Shown here: one piece after another, positions 58,540-64,000 of the stretch
Position numbering within the stretch: the first letter of the stretch is position 1
How the letters are laid out: every line of letters begins with the position of its first letter
The notes under the pieces: model-generated
Databases searched by the model: none
What the model was told of the DNA's origin: nothing
The model's input: the letters and a program-made list of their open reading frames with translations, nothing else
DNA from: Dasypus novemcinctus
Taxonomy: Eukaryota; Chordata; Mammalia; Cingulata; Dasypodidae
NCBI RefSeq assembly: GCF_030445035.2
Contig: NC_080682.1
Coordinates: 31,416,770-31,480,769, forward strand
DNA: 64,000 bases
Direction of reading: 5' to 3'
Made by a program: the position numbers and the translations under genes

Positions 58540-59410
58540 GAAAAATGCAGGTTTATCAGAATGAGACAAGTATATGTTATACATAATTGGGTATGGAAAG
58601 TTCTTTAACATTTGGTAGAATGAACTGATGAACTGAGGAGCATGGGGTTTCCTAGTGGGAAGATCTGAAACAACAAATTCAATCTCTTTACAAGATTCAG
58701 GGGTATTGAAATTATTCATTATTTTTTATGAGCTTTGATTCATTTTTTTTAAATGAGCTTTGATAACTTCTATCATTCAAGTGATATTTCACTTCTGATT
58801 GAGTTGTTGCATTGATTTAATAAGTCAATAATTATCCCTTAGTATCATTTTAATATCTATAGATAAATAGTGATAACACCACCATGATTGAAACAAAAGG
58901 TAGTTTGGTAATTAATGCTCTAAGTATCATAGGTATCAAGATATAGGAAAATTAAAAGCAAGAACCTCACTAAACTGAGCAGGTTAGTCTATAGTCTAAC
59001 AACTTAAAAGCCTTTTTCCAATGACATTAAATATTCTCATGTGTAAATATCTCAAGTTGGAACTAGAGATAATTTAATTTATCTTGGAAATCTGCATGCA
59101 CTGTAGGAGGAGTATGAGAGAAACACATTTACATGGAGGACTACAGAGAGTATTTAAAAATACTTATTCTATTTTTAGCCTTGACTTTGCTAAAAATATT
59201 TTACCTGTTGGAAGAAAAGAAATGAGTTTAAGTAAAACACAATATCTCCTGCCTTTCCTTATGCTTTATCTGTAATTGTGGTGCAGTGAAATTGTTTTGC
59301 ATGTTATCTCATAAATTTATCACAGAATTTACAATATTAGGGAGATTAAAAAAACAAAAAAATAAGAGTAACGAAAACAACACGAAGGAGTTAAAATGTT
59401 TGGGCAATAC
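58540..59410 (+). repeat. Segmental duplication copy C, left part (partner B 32340-35590)
   Basis: Continuous where B is interrupted: 'CTTTACAAGATTCAGGGGTATTGAAATTATTC' (58685-58717) corresponds to the two sides of the U6/LINE-1 insertion in B. Further landmarks listed under B. Confidence 0.75.
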
Positions 59411-60532
59411 AATGCTAAAAGTCTGTTGGAATCCAGTAACATACTCATATAATTAAAAAAGAGTGGTACAACTGGCAGACTTTGAGGTTGTTCAGAGACA
59501 GAGCTTTCCACACTTATTATTTCCTTTTAAGGAAAACATTGTATCAGATCACACCCTAGCTCCTCTACAACAAAGCTCCAATAAGCCCATAGCTACCTTC
59601 TGCAAGAAAATCACCAACATCTCTTTCTCCCTCTCCCTCCTCATCAGTAGGTTTGGACCCAGCTCTTGAGGGAAGCAAACACCTGTGCTTCATTAATTCA
59701 GTTACTAATGCTAGCACAACAGCAGTTGTGCAACCAGGGGGACAATGCAGCACAGTGATTGAAACTTGAACTTCAAAATTTGGCATCTTGGATACAGCTC
59801 AACTAGACAAGCTGCTCAGCATCTCTAGGGATGGTCTGTAAATTCTCTGAGATTCTCGTAACAGGAGGAACTAATATAATCACATATGCAACATTTGTAT
59901 GTGCCATGCCAAGGAATGAACTAGAAATCTGATGTGGTTTTATACAAGGTAAAAAAGCTAGACTATCACAAAAAGTTCTTTCTAACTCCAGAGCATCAAC
60001 TATGGATCTCCTTATTGCATAAGTTCTTTCTAACTCCAGAGCATCAACTATGGATCTCCTTATTGCATCCCTTACATGTGTGAATATATTCTATTATATG
60101 ACCTGCACTGAATTATGAGCAGGCAAAAGGACCCTTTATACTCATTTGATTTATTCCAAGTTCCTTGAATAAAAAGGCTTAAAAAAAAATAGCTGCTAGC
60201 CCTAATTTCCTAATGATGGACTCATATCAGATGATGGATCATTTTATAAAAAATAAACACAAAATAAGAATAATTTTGCACTTTCAGATGAGCAAAAAGG
60301 TAGTCTGAGACATTTAGTAAAATCAAACTATTCTAAGAAATTTGATGGTTTATGCAGAAGAAAAAAATATTTGAAATTAGGATGACTTTGAAATACCTAA
60401 GATATACTTCAAATATAATCATCAGCCTTGAAAAGTCTTCAAGCTATATTAATATACCATAAAAGAGTCTAAATAATCCATCTCATTGAAGGGGACATTC
60501 ATGAGATCCCCTGGTTCTTTCTTCCTATCACA
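59411..60532. other. Intergenic, contains the 48-bp tandem duplication
   Basis: No gene or repeat family recognised. Short ORFs only. Confidence 0.4.
59973..60068. repeat. Perfect 48-bp tandem duplication
   Basis: 59973-60020 and 60021-60068 are identical over 48 bases, starting AAGTTCTTTCTAAC and ending CTTATTGCAT. No substitutions between copies. Confidence 0.95.
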
Positions 60533-60538
60533 GAAAAT

Positions 60539-60781
60539 TGGGGTCCACGCCAGGATTTGATAACACAAGGGAAAGAGTTTATTAAGCAGCAGACATCTGG
60601 AGACAGGCAAAGTCTCAAATCAGTCTCCCTGAACTGCAAAAGTAGCAGTGCTTATTGGTTTGTGCAGGGGAAGTGTCCAAAGGACTGAGTCACAAGATTG
60701 ACTGGTGTGGAGCAGTTACATCTTGTTCATGCTCTAAGGCACTGCATGCTTTAACGTCCTTGGTCATATATTGCATGCACA
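60539..60781 (-). mobile_element. Compact solo LTR candidate, 243 bp, 6-bp duplication
   Basis: Plus-strand ends TGGGGTCCACGCC and GCATGCACA, thus TG...CA on both strands. GAAAAT flanks both sides (60533-60538 and 60782-60787). Minus strand carries 'CTGCTTAATAAACTCTTTCCC' (AATAAA near 60575) and ends GTGGACCCCA, as many ERV LTRs do. No TATA box is obvious. Confidence 0.6.
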
Positions 60782-60787
60782 GAAAAT

Positions 60788-61336
60788 GGTGTCTAAATCC
60801 CACCCAGAGTTGGAGAGTGCAATATAATAGTAAATTAAACTTCTCCTAAGTTCATTCTACTGCCCTACTGAAACTGCTATGAATTGGAAAGTCCTAGTTA
60901 GTATTTATCTAACTTTTGTAGGTTAGCTTCTGAAGATAGCTAATAACTCCACTCTACTTTTGGTTGGTTAGCTAGTGCTGCAAGGCTAAGATTCACTTAA
61001 CAGGGCCTAACAGAGGAAGACAGAAGTTTGGTAGGAGTTGTTCTTACAAGTGGTCCTTACATCAAGAGAAGCTTAGAGATATAGGCAAGTAAAAAAAGAA
61101 TGATGGGCAGAGTTTGTCTGAAGAAGGAAGTCCTGAAGAACTGTGTCACTCAGCTTAATTTGGTCTCCAAACTTTCTTTAGGCCCCACAATGACTTTTCT
61201 AACCTGTTGATTTCTGACTACCTTGGGACTTAAAATAATGTGTCTGTTTAATATGAGGATTTATAAGCTGGGTAAAGGTATTCCCTTAATAAAATTTAAT
61301 ATGATGGATTTTAAATCTTTAAAGCTAAATTAAGCT
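60788..61336. other. Intergenic, no feature
   Basis: Mixed composition with no recognised repeat or ORF. Confidence 0.35.
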
Positions 61337-61980
61337 TGTGGCAGTTTGATATTATTTATAAATTCCAAAAAAGATATTTGATTTTTTAACTGGTTTGTTC
61401 CTCTAGACACAATACCCTTTGATGGTTTTAGATTCAGCTGAGATGCCTTTGATTAAATTATGTTGAGATTAGGGCTCTTATTAGACCACATCATTAAGGC
61501 TACTTAGTTTGAGTCCCTATTCCCTTGGTGGGCTATATAAACAGATGCTCAATCAAGAACACAGAAGCAGATATACAGAGGACTCACAAAGGACTAGAGA
61601 AAGCACCAAGGACACGGAAGAGGAATGAACTTTGATCCTGCCACCCCAGGAAGAGAGATGAGCCTGATAGTCTACAGCTGACCTTTTAGAGAGAACAGAG
61701 CAGGTGACCCCTGAAAGAAATGAGCTCTCCAGCCTATAGCTACAATCAGAAGAAGCTAGGTCCATGAAGCCTTAAGAGGAAGAGGAAAACTGAACACTTT
61801 CAGACATGGCCTGCCATCTTGCTTCAACATGTGGCAACAGATTTTGGTGAGGAAGTAACTGTGAATTAGACTCTTTTAGGGCCTGGTAACTGTAAACTTC
61901 CACCTCAAATAAATACCCTTTATAAAAGCAAACAGATTTCTGATACTTTTCATCAGCACCCCTTTGGGCTGACTAATACA
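61337..61980 (+). mobile_element. MaLR-type solo LTR, 644 bp
   Basis: Starts TGTGGCAGTTTGATATT, ends CTGACTAATACA, with AATAAATACCC near 61909. Same family layout as 42211-42766. Flanks AAGCT / AAGTT fit a 5-bp ERVL-type duplication with one change. No internal region. Confidence 0.8.
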
Positions 61981-61984
61981 AAGT

Positions 61985-63655
61985 TCTTTGAAGACTATTT
62001 GCTAAATCATACCATGGTAAACTACTTAATAAATGATGAATATTTCTTTGTCATCCAATTTGATCAATGTGTGATAAGAGTATCAGAAAAATATCAAGAT
62101 TTTCCTAATCTATATAAAATTGTATACTTTATTACAAAGATAAGGGAAAAGTTTCTAAGTATTTAATTACACTCATTTGAAATCTCAAAGCCATGTACAC
62201 TGTTTTGTGTTACAAGATATCATCTTCTCTTACTTGTTATCAGCTAATGTAAGGTAGTAGTTATCATTCAAAAAGTATGAATATGGATAACCATTTTTTT
62301 TCTGCTATTTTGTTTCATCTTTTTTTCCTGCTATGGGGATAGGAAGAATGTCAGTACAAATTAAAGGGAATATAACTGAATTAATTTTAGTCCTTAATTT
62401 AGAGCAAATAATTCTCATGGTCCACATAAAATCCTTCTCATGTTTTAATTTCATTTTATAATATTTTCTGTCATATCACCCATTTCTACCCCTCTTTACG
62501 CCACCAGAGAACACTCTTGTCTAACCCTAAGGCAGTGTATATTCCTTATGCTTTTTATTTTTACATCTTTCCACATCTATTGAAGGTAATCTCTTATTAT
62601 ACCCTTTTACAATTTAACTCTGCCCACTTGTAAAACCCTTACTGAGAGAAAATCTTAATTATATTATTTCAATATGTAAGTATCAACATTGGATAAAGCT
62701 ACATGAAGAAATAGATAAATTCTTAGTAGATTCTTTTATAAGTTGTTGGTAAATAAAGCAGGCAATGCACAGTATGGAAAAAAATGAAAGAATATCAAAA
62801 TTAAAAAGTATATATTGGTATATTGATATATATATATATATAATTATGCATGCAATAATTAAAGAAAATATATACCTGCACACAGAGACAGAATATTTTA
62901 AATAGGTCATTATTAGGGCATTTAATATGCCTCAATAATATAAACACAGACAGTATTCAGATCTTTGATCATAGTGGGTTTAAGGCAAAAGATTTAAACA
63001 TATTTATATATATAAATATTTAGAAATTAATATACATTGCTAAAGATGTAATTTTAAGAAATAAATCATGAGAAAAAATTTAGTAATTATATTAATGAAA
63101 ATGAATGTATTTCCATTGTGTCATGAAAAGTGCTTGGAAGTCATCACTCCCATTCTCACAACAAGAAAAATAGCTGAAAACTGAACATCAACATCCTTCA
63201 GAGAATAGATACCATAAATTATATGACTGCTGCCAAACCTGAAGAAATAGGTACAAAAAGTCACGGCATAACTGGAGGAGAAATCAAGTCTGAAATCAGG
63301 TTAAGGTAGGAAGACCAAAGGGTGATTGACTAATTACTGGATAGTGACTTGAGAGATAAAAATTTAATGGAAGCTCAATCGTAAGGGGTGACCCCACTTT
63401 TTTTTTTTTTTAACCTCAAGGAGCTTCTTCATGTTCCCACCATGAATTTCAGACAAAGAATTCCATTTGTTGTCAAACAGGATAGGGGAGAAGTAATTAA
63501 TTTGAAATAACCCTGTGCCATCTATTCTCCTTAACAAATCCCTCCCTTCAAGGGTGCCTATTTTAACTGAGTCTACTCCCTTTGGGATTTTCCAGAACAC
63601 GACTTGGCAGAAGGGAAATCACCAACCACAGCTTCCTCTAACCATCACCATGGGG
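61985..63655 (+). repeat. Segmental duplication copy C, right part (partners A and B)
   Basis: 'TGTTTTGTGTTACAAGATATCATC' (62202), 'GGGGATAGGAAGAATGTCAG' (62335), 'CAACATTGGATAAAGCTACATG' (62684), 'GCTGAAAACTGAACATCAACATCCTTCAGAGAATAG' (63173) and 'CCTCAAGGAGCTTCTTCATGTTC' (63413) parallel A and/or B in order. Shorter than A and B by deletions. Confidence 0.7.
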
Positions 63656-63671
63656 GTTAGAAATACACATA

Positions 63672-63895
63672 CTTTGGGAAGCATGTGTGGCTCAAGCAGT
63701 TGGGTGCCTGCCTATCATAGGGGAGGTCCTGGATTCAGTTCCCTGTGCCTCCTAAAGAAGATAGGGAAGACAGCAAGCTGATGAGAGAGGCTGGGACAGT
63801 GAACTGACTCAACAAGTTGATGCAATGAAGTGATTCAACAAGGAGACGCAGCAATGAAACACAGTGAGAACTGAGAAACATAGTAAGAGTCACTT
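63672..63895 (+). mobile_element. tRNA-derived SINE unit
   Basis: 'GCATGTGTGGCTCAAGCAGTTGGG' (A-box region) and 'GGAGGTCCTGGATTCAGTTCC' (B-box) at tRNA spacing, then 'CTGTGCCTCCTAAAGAAG' and an A-rich body with repeated 'CAACAAG..GA(T/C)GCA'. Distinct from the SINE at 50370 but of the same general xenarthran tRNA type. Confidence 0.75.
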
Positions 63896-64000
63896 TAAGC
63901 AGGGAGCAGAGGTGGCTTAAGTGATTACACACCTCCATTCCACATGTGAGGTCTTAGGTCAGTTCCTAGTGCCTCCTAAAAAGATGAGCACACAATGAAC
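63896..64000 (+). mobile_element. Second tRNA-derived SINE unit, cut by window end
   Basis: 'GCAGAGGTGGCTTAAGTGATT' and 'GAGGTCTTAGGTCAGTTCCTAGTGCCTCC' repeat the A- and B-box layout of the preceding unit. Either a dimeric SINE or two copies in tandem. Continues beyond the window. Confidence 0.65.

Overview
This is a gene-poor, AT-rich stretch of a mammalian nuclear genome. I found no intact protein-coding gene. The repeats point to a xenarthran, most likely an armadillo. There is a tRNA-derived SINE of the DAS type (50370-50818), tRNA-type SINE units at the right edge, lineage-type LINE-1 3' ends, and several MaLR/ERVL-like LTRs. Species assignment is inference from repeat families recalled by eye. 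I could not run RepeatMasker or BLAST.

Left third (1-23 kb): the remnant of a Tigger/TIGD1-like DNA transposase abuts a broken olfactory receptor (OR) gene (862-1457, minus). A diverged segment 'A' (1690-5730) follows, with relatives further right. Next come LINE-1 3' ends and one long antisense LINE-1 (8692-16860). A full-length processed copy of DTD2 (D-aminoacyl-tRNA deacylase 2), with two stop codons, has landed inside that LINE-1. A second OR fragment lies at 18242-18735.

Middle (23-45 kb): a provirus-shaped ERV (23370-30018) has paired LTRs, a PBS, a purine tract and a 4-bp target duplication. It split an older LINE-1 and holds other LTR-like blocks, but has no recognisable gag or pol. 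Segment 'B' (32340-39955) contains a U6 snRNA fused to a LINE-1 3' end. The matching segment 'C' further right looks like the empty site. A MaLR array with LTR-int-LTR-int-LTR layout occupies 40531-44496.

Right third (44.5-64 kb): a second antisense LINE-1 reaches its 5' end (51126). It carries two solo LTRs with exact 6-bp target duplications, one very GC- and CpG-rich, plus a DAS SINE with a 14-bp duplication. After a class I ERV pol fragment comes an antisense MaLR provirus inside a LINE-1. Then follow segment 'C' (58540-63655), a 48-bp perfect tandem duplication, a compact solo LTR and a MaLR LTR.

The best reading is a decayed corner of an OR cluster, shaped by local segmental duplication and repeated nested insertion. 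There is no operon-like or novel gene system. The most informative content is the insertion history, which gives relative ages and ancestral-state controls.
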